The notes: a model not told the origin generated them from the sequence alone. A stretch of 64,000 nt of DNA from Desulfosporosinus acididurans (GCF_001029285.1 NZ_LDZY01000014.1:62001-126000); one strand, 5' to 3'. Counted from the first letter of the stretch, positions 42,649 through 50,979 are shown. Translations and numbers: made by a program.

Positions 42649-43515
42649 ATGTACTTTTCATCCAAACGTGATACATGGCTTGGATTACTGCTATGGATAC
42701 CAATAATAGCGGGGATTGTTCTAACAACATGGATACCGTCATCAAATGGTCAATATGATCCAACTGGTTTATTTATCTTTGTACCAATTGTGGCATTTAT
42801 TGCATGGCTTTGGTTTGGAACAGGATATCGAGTGACGGACGATGAGTTAAGAATTAAATGTGGTCCTATCCGTAAGATAATTCCTCTAGAAGAAATAGTG
42901 AAAATAGAAAGTACAAGAAATCCGATATCCTCGCCAGCACTTTCATTAGACAGGCTAGAGATTAAATACGGGGAGAGTAAAACAGTAATAATCTCACCAC
43001 GAGATAAAGAAGGATTTATAAACCTAATAATAGAAAAATGCCCAACGGTGAAGGTAGATAGTAATAACGTAGATAATTCAAGTAAGAAAAGAATGTTGAT
43101 ATGCATTAGAGTTGGAGCAATTATCACAGTATTAGCCATGAGTGGTGTAGGTACACTTATGTATTTTAGCAATAAGCAAGCTAGTTATACCATTCAAGGC
43201 GGCACTCTAAAAATTAGTGGAGAATATGGGGAAGTAATAAAACTTTCAGATATAGCAGGTATCGCGATAAAAGACCAGATTCCTGAGATTCGGCTTAAAA
43301 CAAATGGTTCCGGTTTAGGAAGCATGTTGAAAGGTTATTTCAAATTAAAGGGGATTGGACAGGCAAAATTATTTGTTGATACGCAAAAGCCTCCCTTTAT
43401 TTTTATAAATGCAAAGTCTGGTTTACGGATCGTGAATACCGAAGAACCAAGCGAAACAGATATACTTTATAAGAAATTATTAGAAGCTTGGAAACAGAAT
43501 GCTACACCAAAATAA
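42649..43515 (+). CDS. Bacterial PH-domain (bPH_4-like) membrane protein
   Basis: 288 residues. Two N-terminal membrane helices (LGLLLWIPIIAGIVLTTW; GLFIFVPIVAFIAWLWF), then a PH-like domain: YRVTDDELRIKCGPIRKIIP, LEEIVKIESTRNPISSPALS, LDRLEIKYGESKTVIISPRD. After a third helix (RVGAIITVLAMSGVGTLMYF) a second, diverged PH-like part ends the protein. Function unknown; such proteins are membrane-anchored beta-sandwiches. It is the sole gene between repeat copies F and G. Confidence 0.87.
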   Translation: MYFSSKRDTWLGLLLWIPIIAGIVLTTWIPSSNGQYDPTGLFIFVPIVAFIAWLWFGTGYRVTDDELRIKCGPIRKIIPLEEIVKIESTRNPISSPALSLDRLEIKYGESKTVIISPRDKEGFINLIIEKCPTVKVDSNNVDNSSKKRMLICIRVGAIITVLAMSGVGTLMYFSNKQASYTIQGGTLKISGEYGEVIKLSDIAGIAIKDQIPEIRLKTNGSGLGSMLKGYFKLKGIGQAKLFVDTQKPPFIFINAKSGLRIVNTEEPSETDILYKKLLEAWKQNATPK

Positions 43516-43564
43516 CGTTTATGCCAAAGCCCCGCCTTGTATAAAGCCAAGCCGCTTGTCAACT

Positions 43565-43620
43565 AGCCGAACTCCTCCAAACCCGCAGGATGGATGTACT
43601 TACCTTAGTGGATAACTGAA
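43565..43620 (+). repeat. Cassette-type repeat core, copy G
   Basis: AGCCGAACTCCTCCAAACCC, GCAGGATGGATGTAC, TTACCTTAGTGGATAACTGAAC. Nearly identical to copy D over GCAGGATGGATGT and TTAGTGGATAACTGAA. Confidence 0.75.
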
Positions 43621-44037
43621 CTGAGAAGATGGAGGCTTTGTACCAAGAACGTCTTCGAAGAACACGATGCTGTATCCGAAATGAAGGTAGGTCCTTCGAA
43701 ACCGGTTTATAGGAATCCAATCGTAGGTGCTTGCGTTGCCGTATCACAGCATGGTTGGCTTTTAGTCTTTTTCATGTGGTTATATTTCTATGCTACGCCA
43801 TTGTGATTTCCTCTGTAATGAGAAAAAGATAAGGTTCATATATTCATTCAAATTCCGGCAGTTTTCTTACGGCAATAAAAAGAAGTAAGCCGTTTTACTT
43901 ACCTCTCACATGATAAAATTGGAATTATCGGGTGTATGGGTAATTGGTAGTATATTGCTTAGCGGTAAAACGCTCAGTTTTTTGCTGGAAGATAATGTAT
44001 TAGCGTATGTTTTCGTTAAAATGTAGGTGGGACCTCA
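43621..44037. other. Gene-poor stretch
   Basis: A possible broken frame (43644-43806) reads NVFEEHDAVSEMKVGPSKPV and ends with a hydrophobic helix, GWLLVFFMWLYFYATPL. It has no start and may be a decayed cassette gene. Otherwise only the terminator of the next (minus-strand) gene is seen. Confidence 0.35.
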
Positions 44038-44056
44038 TTATAGAGTTCCACCTACT
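44022..44056 (-). terminator. Terminator overlapping the DsrJ-like stop codon
   Basis: GTAGGTGG (44023-44030) pairs with CCACCTAC (44048-44055). On the minus strand the stem is followed by ATTTTAAC. The loop region contains the stop codon of the minus-strand gene. Confidence 0.6.
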
Positions 44057-44427
44057 GTATGGCAACTGAAACAATTCAGCTGAACACCTACATAATTATG
44101 GCAGGTAATACAGAATTGGCCAGAGTTAGCTCCTACAGTATTACTCCAGGTATTAATATTAATCGGGAATTTCTCGCCTTGACTATTGACGTAGATTGTC
44201 TGACCATCTCGAACATAAGCCTGTCGCCATTGATCGAGCAGTTTCATATGATTAGCTATCATCCATGAAGCCGGCTCTATATCATGCTGTGTGCTTTCTA
44301 TTAATTTAATGTTCTCAGCTAGATTCTTAGGTTCAGCATTGGCTTTTCCCATATTATAAAAGAATGGGATGCATAGAAAAGCAACAAATACAACAAGGGA
44401 AGCAATTATTCTACCGCCTTTATACAT
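44038..44427 (-). CDS. Di-heme DsrJ-like cytochrome c (lost heme site)
   Basis: 129 residues: a membrane anchor (residues 7-25, ASLVVFVAFLCIPFFY), then a DsrJ-like region (EPASWMIANHMKLLDQWRQA, YVRDGQTIYVNSQGEKF). Only two heme motifs remain, CITCH (106-110) and CFSCH (119-123). Where the intact DsrJ at 46941 has CLKCH, this has SNTVG, and the Cys50 of DsrJ is Asp49 here. The distal-cysteine heme of the family thus appears gone. GGGAGG precedes the start. It faces away from the dsrMJ pair. Probably periplasmic electron transfer. Confidence 0.82.
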   Translation of the reverse strand: MYKGGRIIASLVVFVAFLCIPFFYNMGKANAEPKNLAENIKLIESTQHDIEPASWMIANHMKLLDQWRQAYVRDGQTIYVNSQGEKFPININTWSNTVGANSGQFCITCHNYVGVQLNCFSCHTVGGTL

Positions 44428-44907
44428 TATTCATTTCCCTCCTTTCCAGGGAGATCGCTTAAACGAAGATCAGTAGTTCTTTCTCGCCCCCATAATTAGT
44501 ACGTTATTCACCAGTTTATGAGTTCCAGAAACTGATACACCTGGGCAATCCATGAGAGTCGGGTAAGCTGCGCGACCGACATTCCATACTTTATGTAAGT
44601 GGTCATTTAGTTAACGTGTCGTTCGCCCACGATGGACATGATTTTTGAGGTATTCATAGCGTTCGTCATTGTACCTGCGAAAGCAGGGATTGCATGAACT
44701 TTCGATGTTTATATTATTGCTTAGGCCTATGAATTAGCCGTGAAAAAGTTATGAATAAGTTGTGAATAAGTTATGAAAATAAGATCCTATTTTTGCCAAG
44801 AGACTCCTCTTGACATAATGTGGAATTACAGGACGCTAAGGATGCTAATACAATAAAGCGAAGATGTTAGACGAAAAAGTTAACTTTGATACATGAAAGG
44901 AGTCTTT
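44428..44907. other. Intergenic stretch with tandem 11-bp repeats
   Basis: No gene. Three tandem 11-mers, AAGTTATGAAT, AAGTTGTGAAT, AAGTTATGAAA, occupy 44746-44778. They could be a regulator-binding array. The rest shows nothing I recognise. Confidence 0.45.
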
Positions 44908-45064
44908 ATGGATTTGGATTATTCTTTATTTGTTCCGTCGTAGAACTTTAAATAATTTTGATAATCGAAATACTGCACTAGATATTCTTCGTGAACGCTA
45001 TGCACGTGGTGAAATTGATTCCGTAGAATTTCAAAGCAAGAAACATGACTTAGATGGAAAGTAA
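44908..45064 (+). pseudogene. SHOCT-domain micro-protein, start lost
   Basis: The frame reads LWIWIILYLFRRRTLNN, then ALDILRERYARGEIDSVEFQ and SKKHDLDGK, stop. This is the common membrane helix plus SHOCT motif. No ATG/GTG/TTG is available upstream before a stop; the only ATG with a ribosome site (AAAGGAGTCTTT) is in another frame, implying a frameshift near 44920. Confidence 0.65.
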
Positions 45065-45076
45065 TTCTAAGTGTCC

Positions 45077-45117
45077 AAATTAGGACAGTAACTCCATGGG
45101 AGAAACTGTCCTAATTT
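45077..45117 (+). terminator. Hairpin terminator
   Basis: AAATTAGGACAGT (45077-45089) and ACTGTCCTAATTT (45105-45117), a perfect 13-bp stem with a 15-nt loop. It follows the SHOCT remnant. Confidence 0.7.
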
Positions 45118-45159
45118 ACGTTAATATCGTTATGTTTGTTTAAGAAAGGACGAATAACA

Positions 45160-45348
45160 ATGCTTATCCTAAAGGGAAAGAAATCAAACGGCATTGTAGG
45201 AAAATATAAAAGTATAATCGATGCTCAAAAGATCTTTTCCGACGCCCAAAAGTATTTAAAGCAGAACCGAATTGATCAAGAACTTGTTCTAGTTGAGGGC
45301 AATCATATCGTGATGGCTGTACGTTTGAAATGTTTAAACGTCCCATGA
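45160..45348 (+). CDS. 62-residue hypothetical protein
   Basis: MLILKGKKSNGIVGKYKSII, then DAQKIFSDAQKYLKQNRI and DQELVLVEGNHIVMAVRLKC. ATG 45160 with AAAGGA ahead; the frame opens slightly earlier. A soluble alpha/beta mini-protein with no recognised domain. It lies among decayed small genes, but its own frame is intact. Confidence 0.45.
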   Translation: MLILKGKKSNGIVGKYKSIIDAQKIFSDAQKYLKQNRIDQELVLVEGNHIVMAVRLKCLNVP

Positions 45349-45420
45349 TAATTTCTCGGACTTAAGCTATCTGGGAAATTATATGTGGTTAGCTTTAGAA
45401 GCGATTAATGAAACGCATCA

Positions 45421-45669
45421 ATGTCATTCATGGGACCTATGAATTGGGGTAACACTGGGTCCATAACGGTGAGTGAAGAACAGGCTACAAAAAATGCTCA
45501 AGACTTTGTAACAAAAATGGGTCAAGAATATTCGATCGGGGAACCTGAACTCGCTCCTGGTTATTATGAATTCATGATTCAAAAAGATGGTAAGGATTAT
45601 GCAGAGCTTGACGTTAATGGATATACTGGTCAGGTATGGTATATGAAAACTGGCACGGACCCATCTTAA
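45421..45669 (+). CDS. PepSY-like exported-protein fragment
   Basis: 82 residues: MSFMGPMNWGNTGSITVSEE, QATKNAQDFVTKMGQEYSI, then YYEFMIQKDGKDYAELDVNG and TGQVWYMKTG. The latter is the PepSY-type beta-hairpin found in small exported proteins of related clostridia. There is no signal peptide and no good ribosome site, so the 5' part has probably been lost. Confidence 0.5.
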   Translation: MSFMGPMNWGNTGSITVSEEQATKNAQDFVTKMGQEYSIGEPELAPGYYEFMIQKDGKDYAELDVNGYTGQVWYMKTGTDPS

Positions 45670-45709
45670 ATACTATTGAAATGAAGTAACAAAACTATAA
45701 GGAGATTAG

Positions 45710-45862
45710 TTGCAGGAAAACAGACAACATGGTTTCAGGTTAAGCGGCGATATGATTAAGATCATATTGCCGTTTTTGTTGCTTGGAAAAGATGATTCTA
45801 ATCTATTAGGAAAGAAGTTAGCCCCATATGTCTCAAGTAAGAATCAGGAATGGATAGAATGA
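45710..45862 (+). CDS. 50-residue hypothetical protein
   Basis: TTG start with AAGGAGATTAG ahead. LQENRQHGFRLSGDMIKIIL, PFLLLGKDDSNLLGKKLAPY, VSSKNQEWIE. Function unknown. A second tiny frame (45969-46073, MYFLDKTIRLLLLKENGKEV...) ends 5 bp before dsrM and could be a leader peptide or chance. Confidence 0.35.
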   Translation: MQENRQHGFRLSGDMIKIILPFLLLGKDDSNLLGKKLAPYVSSKNQEWIE

Positions 45863-46078
45863 GGGGATTTCTTCTACAAAATCAAAGTTTCAGGCTTAAA
45901 AACTAAGACGAATAGGAGAACTGATTGAGGGCAAACTCTAATAGTAATCTTTCAATTCAATAGCTGAAATGTATTTCTTAGATAAAACGATAAGATTGCT
46001 TCTTTTAAAAGAAAATGGTAAGGAAGTCCATAATTTTGGGCTAATTAAATTTGTAAAAGAAGTGGGGCGTTAATTAAA

Positions 46079-46885
46079 ATGAAATTTTTGTCTTCATTAT
46101 TGGTTGTTTTGGCTCTGACTTTTATTGCTTGGTTTGGGGTAGGAGTTCTCAAACTTTATGCTGTATTTGGAATCGGTATACCCTACTTAGCTTTAATCAT
46201 ATTCGCAATTGGTTTTACAAATCGCCTATTACAATTAGAACAAAATAATCCCGAAAATTCGCCGGGGACTAAAAAATTGACGGCAAGAAGACTATTAGAA
46301 TTACTGTACTTCCGCTCATTCTTCGGAAACATAAAAATGAAAAGGCAAGAATCGAAAGAAGAGTCAGGGCCTTCAAACTGGTTTTGGGCAGGTGTCTACA
46401 TCTTTTTTGGGGCTCTGCTTATTATTTTAATACGGCACTTGCGGTTGTTTCTAAATCCAGTACCCTCGTTTATTCAAGGCCTGGAGACTATAGATAGTTT
46501 CCTTACAATTGGCTTTCCTCACAATGTAATTTATATTACTGACATCGTGTTTATAGTGGCTTTAGCGGTTATCGTATTACGCAGTATTTATAGTTCATTT
46601 ATGAAGAATACCTCTGCGTCTCTTAGCTATGTCCCTTTATTTCTGCTTCTCGGGAGTGCTTTGTCAGGAATTATTATGGTCTATTATTGGCGAGTGGACA
46701 TAGTGAGTGTGAAGGAATTGGGCATGGGCTTAGTTACATTCAGACCCTTTATCCCAACGAACGAAGGAAGTATTTTATTTATTCATATATTCCTTGTCAG
46801 CAGCCTTTTGGTTTATCTAGCCATGTCGTCGAGAAAACCGATGTATCAATGGAGTACATCCGAAAATGAAGCGAATATCGGCTAA
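46079..46885 (+). CDS. dsrM: DsrM-like membrane cytochrome b subunit (shortened)
   Basis: 268 residues, six or so membrane helices. IPYLALIIFAIGFTNRLLQL, ARRLLELLYFRSFFGNIKM, LIRHLRLFLNPVPSFI, VIYITDIVFIVALAVIVLRS and LFIHIFLVSSLLVYLAMSS follow the DsrM/NarI order; the histidines in LIRHLR and FIHIF are candidate heme b ligands. The PFxIPTTCGQQ-type loop of classical DsrM is missing, which explains the short length. dsrJ follows 55 bp downstream, but no dsrK, dsrO or dsrP is present. It may pass electrons between menaquinol and the DsrJ cytochrome. Confidence 0.85.
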   Translation: MKFLSSLLVVLALTFIAWFGVGVLKLYAVFGIGIPYLALIIFAIGFTNRLLQLEQNNPENSPGTKKLTARRLLELLYFRSFFGNIKMKRQESKEESGPSNWFWAGVYIFFGALLIILIRHLRLFLNPVPSFIQGLETIDSFLTIGFPHNVIYITDIVFIVALAVIVLRSIYSSFMKNTSASLSYVPLFLLLGSALSGIIMVYYWRVDIVSVKELGMGLVTFRPFIPTNEGSILFIHIFLVSSLLVYLAMSSRKPMYQWSTSENEANIG

Positions 46886-46940
46886 GACCTCCGGAAAGAT
46901 AGAGTGTAAGATTAAAGGTTCTTAAAAGGGAGTACTGAGT

Positions 46941-47321
46941 ATGATTTATAGTAAAAAAATCTACCTGGGAATATTGATATTTATAATCTTGCTCATTTCT
47001 CCATTTCTTGCTAGTTTAGGGAAGGCAAATGTTCCACCTGTTCCATCGCTAGATACACCGGTTATTAACGCAATGGCGGTCAAGCAGTGCGTTGAGCCAA
47101 CAGAGTATATGAAAGATTATCATATGCAATTATTGTATAAATGGCGAGATGAGTATGTACGAGAAGGTAACATGATATATGTTAACAGTCGTGGTCAGAA
47201 ATACACGATTAGTCTTGAAAAAACCTGTTTGAAGTGTCATTCCAACGAAGAGCAGTTTTGTCAGAAATGTCATACATATGCTGGAGTGAAACTATACTGC
47301 TGGGAATGCCATCAGAAATGA
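46941..47321 (+). CDS. dsrJ: Tri-heme cytochrome c DsrJ
   Basis: 126 residues with an N-terminal membrane anchor (residues 7-24). Three heme motifs, CLKCH (96-100), CQKCH (107-111) and CWECH (120-124), plus Cys50 in KQCVEPTEYM, which in DsrJ proteins is the proposed axial thiolate ligand. PTEYMKDYHMQLLYKWRDEY and REGNMIYVNSRGQKY match the family. Subunit of the DsrMKJOP sulfite-reductase-linked membrane complex; here only with DsrM. AAGGGAG precedes the ATG. Confidence 0.93.
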   Translation: MIYSKKIYLGILIFIILLISPFLASLGKANVPPVPSLDTPVINAMAVKQCVEPTEYMKDYHMQLLYKWRDEYVREGNMIYVNSRGQKYTISLEKTCLKCHSNEEQFCQKCHTYAGVKLYCWECHQK

Positions 47322-47388
47322 TCAACTAATATTTTTAAGTAATAGAGGAAGAAACGCTAATATGAATGATCCTTTAGGATCCTTAAAC

Positions 47389-47427
47389 AAAGAGAGGTGA
47401 TAGCCTATAATGGTTATCGTCTCTTTT
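47389..47427 (+). terminator. Terminator of dsrMJ
   Basis: AAAGAGA and TCTCTTT arms, extended by GGTGATAGCC/GGTTATC pairing around TATAAT, with TTTT following. Confidence 0.7.
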
Positions 47428-47510
47428 AATTTAAAGTGGAATTAAAAACATACATATAAAAAGTTTAGTTCTAAAAAGCCGAATAATCATAAAAACTAGG
47501 GGCCGCAACA

Positions 47511-47840
47511 TTGACAGTGGGACTTATGGCTTTACCAGCTCTGGCGGGAACGACTCAGGGACAGGACAATGGATGGGTTGGTCAAATGCAAAATCTTCAT
47601 AACTCAGCCGGAATGCAAAAAGCCATGGAAACGGGAGATGTTAAGGCAATGCAAGATCTGATGAATTCAGACCCAGCCGTTAAGACTCAAATAGGGCAAG
47701 ATAACCTTAACAAAATGAATCAATTTATGAGCCAATTTCAAGGAAATATAATGAGCGGAAGCAGTGCAGCTAGTTCCGGTAGTACAATGATGAACGGAAT
47801 TGGAGGATCCAATACCGGAAGTACCATGATGAATTTTTAA
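47511..47840 (+). CDS. Small exported protein, 5' end damaged
   Basis: 109 residues from a TTG: LTVGLMALPALAGTTQGQDN is the end of a signal peptide with an ALA cleavage site. The upstream frame adds only KLGAAT before a TAA, so the normal basic N-region and start are missing. The mature part (HNSAGMQKAMETGDVKAMQD, PAVKTQIGQDNLNKMNQFM) resembles short helical exported proteins of anaerobic clostridia; a Ser/Met/Gly tail ends it. Function unknown. Confidence 0.5.
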   Translation: MTVGLMALPALAGTTQGQDNGWVGQMQNLHNSAGMQKAMETGDVKAMQDLMNSDPAVKTQIGQDNLNKMNQFMSQFQGNIMSGSSAASSGSTMMNGIGGSNTGSTMMNF

Positions 47841-47885
47841 TTATAGAGGTTACAGCATGATGGCTTAAGTATTCAAATGCTGCAA

Positions 47886-47918
47886 AAAGTGCTGAGAATC
47901 AATTCTCGGCACTTTCTT
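47886..47918 (+). terminator. Terminator
   Basis: AAAGTGCTGAGAA-TCAA-TTCTCGGCACTTT (one G-T) then CTT. It lies between convergent genes. Confidence 0.75.
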
Positions 47919-47971
47919 AAAGGTAATTATAACAATAAGATAAAAATTAATCCTGCCATGGCAAGGTTATA

Positions 47972-48583
47972 TTACCCTTTAGCTTGGCTGATCATGGTTT
48001 TAAGTTGTTCGGAGTAAGGGCCATTAGGATCTTGATTTAAGACGGTTTGCCACATGCGAATGGCTGACGAATTGTCCTTCTTAATTTGATAAAGATAAAT
48101 ACCGTAATTAAACAACGCAGGAGAAAAGTTTGGGTTGATAGACAAAGCCTTTTGGTAACTCTTTTCCGCCAAGTCCAGTTGTTCGCTATAGAAAGCAGCT
48201 GTCGCCATATCAGTCATAACGTTGATATCTTGTTTGCTCTTGAGAACGCTCTGATAACTCTTGACTGCCAGAGCAAATTCATCTTTTGCTTCATTTGGAG
48301 CGCTTTTCTGGTCTGCAGTTCCTAAATCATAATAAGCATTTCCCAAATCCTCCTGCAGCCCAATATTATTAGGATTTAATTTCAATTGTTGGATTAAAGT
48401 ATTAACTCGGTTCTTGTCATTGCTAGAGGCACTATTGTTAGACGTTGAAGACGATGAAATCGAGGAACTGCCAGCGTTATTTGAATTATAAAAGTATCCA
48501 AAAGCTCCTGCCCCAATTAAACAGGCGGCAATTAAAATAAAAATAACAATGGTTTTGAATTTTTGATTTATGTTTCCCTGCAT
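47972..48583 (-). CDS. TPR-repeat protein with N-terminal membrane anchor
   Basis: 203 residues. A single membrane helix (IVIFILIAACLIGAGAFGYF), a Ser/Asn-rich linker (SSSISSSSTSNNSASSN), then at least three TPR units (NIGLQEDLGNAYYDLGTADQ; VMTDMATAAFYSEQLDLAEK; PNFSPALFNYGIYLYQIKKD). It resembles CcmH/NrfG-type TPR proteins, which assist cytochrome c maturation, but the role is inferred only from its cytochrome neighbours. GGAGAATGCAGC precedes the ATG. Confidence 0.85.
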   Translation of the reverse strand: MQGNINQKFKTIVIFILIAACLIGAGAFGYFYNSNNAGSSSISSSSTSNNSASSNDKNRVNTLIQQLKLNPNNIGLQEDLGNAYYDLGTADQKSAPNEAKDEFALAVKSYQSVLKSKQDINVMTDMATAAFYSEQLDLAEKSYQKALSINPNFSPALFNYGIYLYQIKKDNSSAIRMWQTVLNQDPNGPYSEQLKTMISQAKG

Positions 48584-48750
48584 GCTGCATTCTCCTTCGC
48601 AATTTTTGAAGGTACCCTATATGTTTTAAGATTCGTTAAGCCTAAATTGATTTATCAGATTAATTAATCGTACATATAATGGGCAAGTCAAGGAACGGAT
48701 GAGCGCACTCGACCGAGTGCGCTCTAATCTATCAGCTAAGATTATTTAAC

Positions 48751-50127
48751 TTACATCCGCATTGCCATTCGTACAGTAAAGGTTAAGAAGTTTAATACAC
48801 CGAAGAGCAAGATGACAAGAAGATAAGGCATAGAGACGGACAGAGCTTTACCTAAGCCGTAATTCTTTTTAGCGATACGATAGGCTGTATACATTGAGCC
48901 AAGCGTTCCGGCAATGACTAAGAAATACTGCATTACTTGGATGATCGGGTCAGGAACGAATGAGGTTGAACCTTCGAGATGCACCCCAAAGAGTCCCATG
49001 AACGTATAGTAGGTTGCTTTCCCTTCCGCCAGCAGGTGGAATAAGTTGTGGGCCATATGTGAGGCAAGGTCTAGGGGAATGACGGCGTAACCGAAGCGGG
49101 CAAAGGCAGTACGCAGTGTTTCACCTGTGAAACGTTTGGAAAGAGCTGTTGCTGAGAAAAGAAGTAACACAGGAGTGGCCATGGCTAAGATAAAGAGCAG
49201 TGTAAAGGCAACATCTTGATTAGCAATACCTAAGGTCTTTTCTACCCACTTGAGGAAAGCAGGGTAAAAGTCCAACATGGTGACATTTTGGACGAAAACA
49301 ATTCCCACGATAACAATGGCTAAGAAGGATTCTTCGAAACGAGCCCGGGTCATCGACCAAAATTCACTGGTTGGCTTACGAGGGGTTAAGCGAATTGAAT
49401 CGTGGGGGCAATTCTTGATGCAGCTTCCGCAGAGATTACAATTGGCGTTATTTTCCATTGCCATCGGAAATTCAAACATCGGACATCCTGGTGCGTTAGC
49501 CCCACCCTTGTAACAATCACGTGTTTTACAGGTTTTGCAAACATTCTTATCAGCGCGCAGTTCTAACATACCTGCTCGAGAATAGTTGCCGGATAAACTA
49601 CCGAGAAAACAGAGATAACGGCACCAAGTGCGGCGTTCAAAAAGCAAGGCACTTACCATTACTCCGCCTAATATCAGCAATAAAAGCGTTCCGGATCCTC
49701 GCGGAGATTCTACAATCCCCCAAATATGATCAGACCAGGTGATGAGAATAAAGGTAATATCGATAATCCAAAGGCCATTTTTCTTTATGAAATTGGGAAC
49801 TTTGAGATTGGCTCCAAATAACTTTTGCGTTAAATCACTCACCCAGGCAAACGGGCAAATCCCGCACCAGAACCGTCCCAAGAGAAAAAAGAAAAATGGG
49901 ATTAACGGCCACCAAAGAACCCAGGTTGCAGCAGAACCAAAGTTATTGTCTACGGCAGTAGGTCCTGCAAGGGTCTCAAACATAATGACAGCAAAAACGA
50001 TGACCGTAATCCATTGAAAAATCCGAGGATAAAAGTAGCTCGTTAGAAATCGTTTAAGCCAGCGAACGTTAAGAAGATTCGTTGGTTGTTTAGACGGTTG
50101 CTTGTTGATGGAATTTGTTGAAGACAT
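48751..50127 (-). CDS. NapH/NosR-like membrane ferredoxin protein
   Basis: 458 residues, about eight membrane helices. CGICPFAWVSDLTQKLFG and CRYLCFLGSLSGNYSR are the two CxxxCP-like cytoplasmic loops of NapH/NosR/RdxA-type proteins; CKTCKTRDCYKG and CNLCGSCIKNCPHD provide Cys for two clusters. It likely carries electrons from the quinone pool. It is 18 bp downstream of the FixH/YtkA-like gene and shares its sigma-54 promoter. The acceptor cannot be named. Confidence 0.88.
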   Translation of the reverse strand: MSSTNSINKQPSKQPTNLLNVRWLKRFLTSYFYPRIFQWITVIVFAVIMFETLAGPTAVDNNFGSAATWVLWWPLIPFFFFLLGRFWCGICPFAWVSDLTQKLFGANLKVPNFIKKNGLWIIDITFILITWSDHIWGIVESPRGSGTLLLLILGGVMVSALLFERRTWCRYLCFLGSLSGNYSRAGMLELRADKNVCKTCKTRDCYKGGANAPGCPMFEFPMAMENNANCNLCGSCIKNCPHDSIRLTPRKPTSEFWSMTRARFEESFLAIVIVGIVFVQNVTMLDFYPAFLKWVEKTLGIANQDVAFTLLFILAMATPVLLLFSATALSKRFTGETLRTAFARFGYAVIPLDLASHMAHNLFHLLAEGKATYYTFMGLFGVHLEGSTSFVPDPIIQVMQYFLVIAGTLGSMYTAYRIAKKNYGLGKALSVSMPYLLVILLFGVLNFLTFTVRMAMRM

Positions 50128-50145
50128 TTCTAGGCCTCTACTTTC

Positions 50146-50736
50146 TTATTTTTTCTTTCCTTTTAAGACCGCAGCGATAATTCCGGCAATGACGACGACA
50201 CCGGCGACACTGCCAATAAGCACATAATTAGGTCCTGATTTTCCTACCGTTATTGGAAAATTGACCGTGCTTTGGCCTAGGGACGAAGAAATAGTAATTG
50301 CTTGGTTCCATTGCCCAGGCTGGTTGAAGTTCATGTTTTGCATCATATAGGAACCTGGTTCCATGGACATTGAGCCCATGGATGATTGTTCTTGCATGAC
50401 CATTCCGCTTTGGTTATCCATGCTCGATGACATGTTCATGCCTGCCATATTTCCGCCATCATTGGAGTTAGAGCCCATCATGGTGGGATTGCCCATCGTA
50501 ACTTTTGCTCCGGTTACGGGCTGTCCGGTTGTCTTATTTTTAACAATGATGGTCATTGTTCCGGATTGGTTAACCATAGGGTTTTCCGGGTTCATTTGCA
50601 TAATCACGTGATAAGGGCCGGCGTCTTGCTCAAGCTGAGATGCCGCGAAGGCATTGGTTGCAAACATAAGAGTTAAAAGTAACAAGGATGATAAGGTAAG
50701 AAGGATTTTCAAAATAGGTTTTCTTGGATAACTCAT
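50146..50736 (-). CDS. Met-rich FixH/YtkA-like exported membrane protein
   Basis: 196 residues: signal peptide (ILLTLSSLLLLTLMFATNAFA), an immunoglobulin-like FixH/YtkA domain (VNQSGTMTIIVKNKTTGQPV, TGAKVTMGNP), a methionine-rich insert (MAGMNMSSSMDNQSGMVMQE, MGSMSMEPGSYMMQNMNF), then a C-terminal helix and KGKKK. Met clusters of this kind bind Cu(I), so a copper-delivery role is plausible but unproven. GAGGAGCGTG precedes the ATG. First gene of the sigma-54 operon. Confidence 0.82.
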   Translation of the reverse strand: MSYPRKPILKILLTLSSLLLLTLMFATNAFAASQLEQDAGPYHVIMQMNPENPMVNQSGTMTIIVKNKTTGQPVTGAKVTMGNPTMMGSNSNDGGNMAGMNMSSSMDNQSGMVMQEQSSMGSMSMEPGSYMMQNMNFNQPGQWNQAITISSSLGQSTVNFPITVGKSGPNYVLIGSVAGVVVIAGIIAAVLKGKKK

Positions 50737-50776
50737 AAAACACGCTCCTCTAATTTATTGAGACGGCAATTTTGTT

Positions 50777-50792
50777 TGCAAAAGTCATGCCA
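50777..50792 (-). promoter_or_regulatory. Sigma-54 promoter upstream of the FixH-like operon
   Basis: On the minus strand, TGGCAT-GACTT-TTGCA matches the -24/-12 consensus TGGCAC-N5-TTGCW with one change and correct GG-to-GC spacing. It ends 40 bp before the start of the Met-rich gene, next to a divergent sigma-54 activator gene. Confidence 0.75.
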
Positions 50793-50939
50793 AGTTGCAC
50801 TTTGTATCAAATTATGCTGTAATAGCACTATGATTTCGGAATCTTGTCGATTTCCATTAACATTTTTAAACATTCCGGCCATCTAACCGATGTTTGACTG
50901 AGAAAAGATAACGTTTTTACGATCAAGAAGCAGAAAAAA

Positions 50940-50979
50940 GTGTGGGAAAAGACACAGATTACTGCGCCTTTTCCCACAT
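50940..50979. terminator. Hairpin upstream of the NtrC-type gene
   Basis: GTGTGGGAAAAG and CTTTTCCCACA arms with a 15-16 nt loop. Lying 34 bp before the regulator start, it may be a terminator for read-through or part of the intergenic control region. Confidence 0.5.

Noticed and set aside
44059..44268. Plus-strand frame over the DsrJ-like gene
   Set aside because: It is the opposite strand of a well-supported cytochrome gene and has no independent evidence.
44746..44778. Short CRISPR array or origin iterons
   Set aside because: The units are 11 bp and directly adjacent, with no spacers, cas genes, or rep/dnaA gene nearby.
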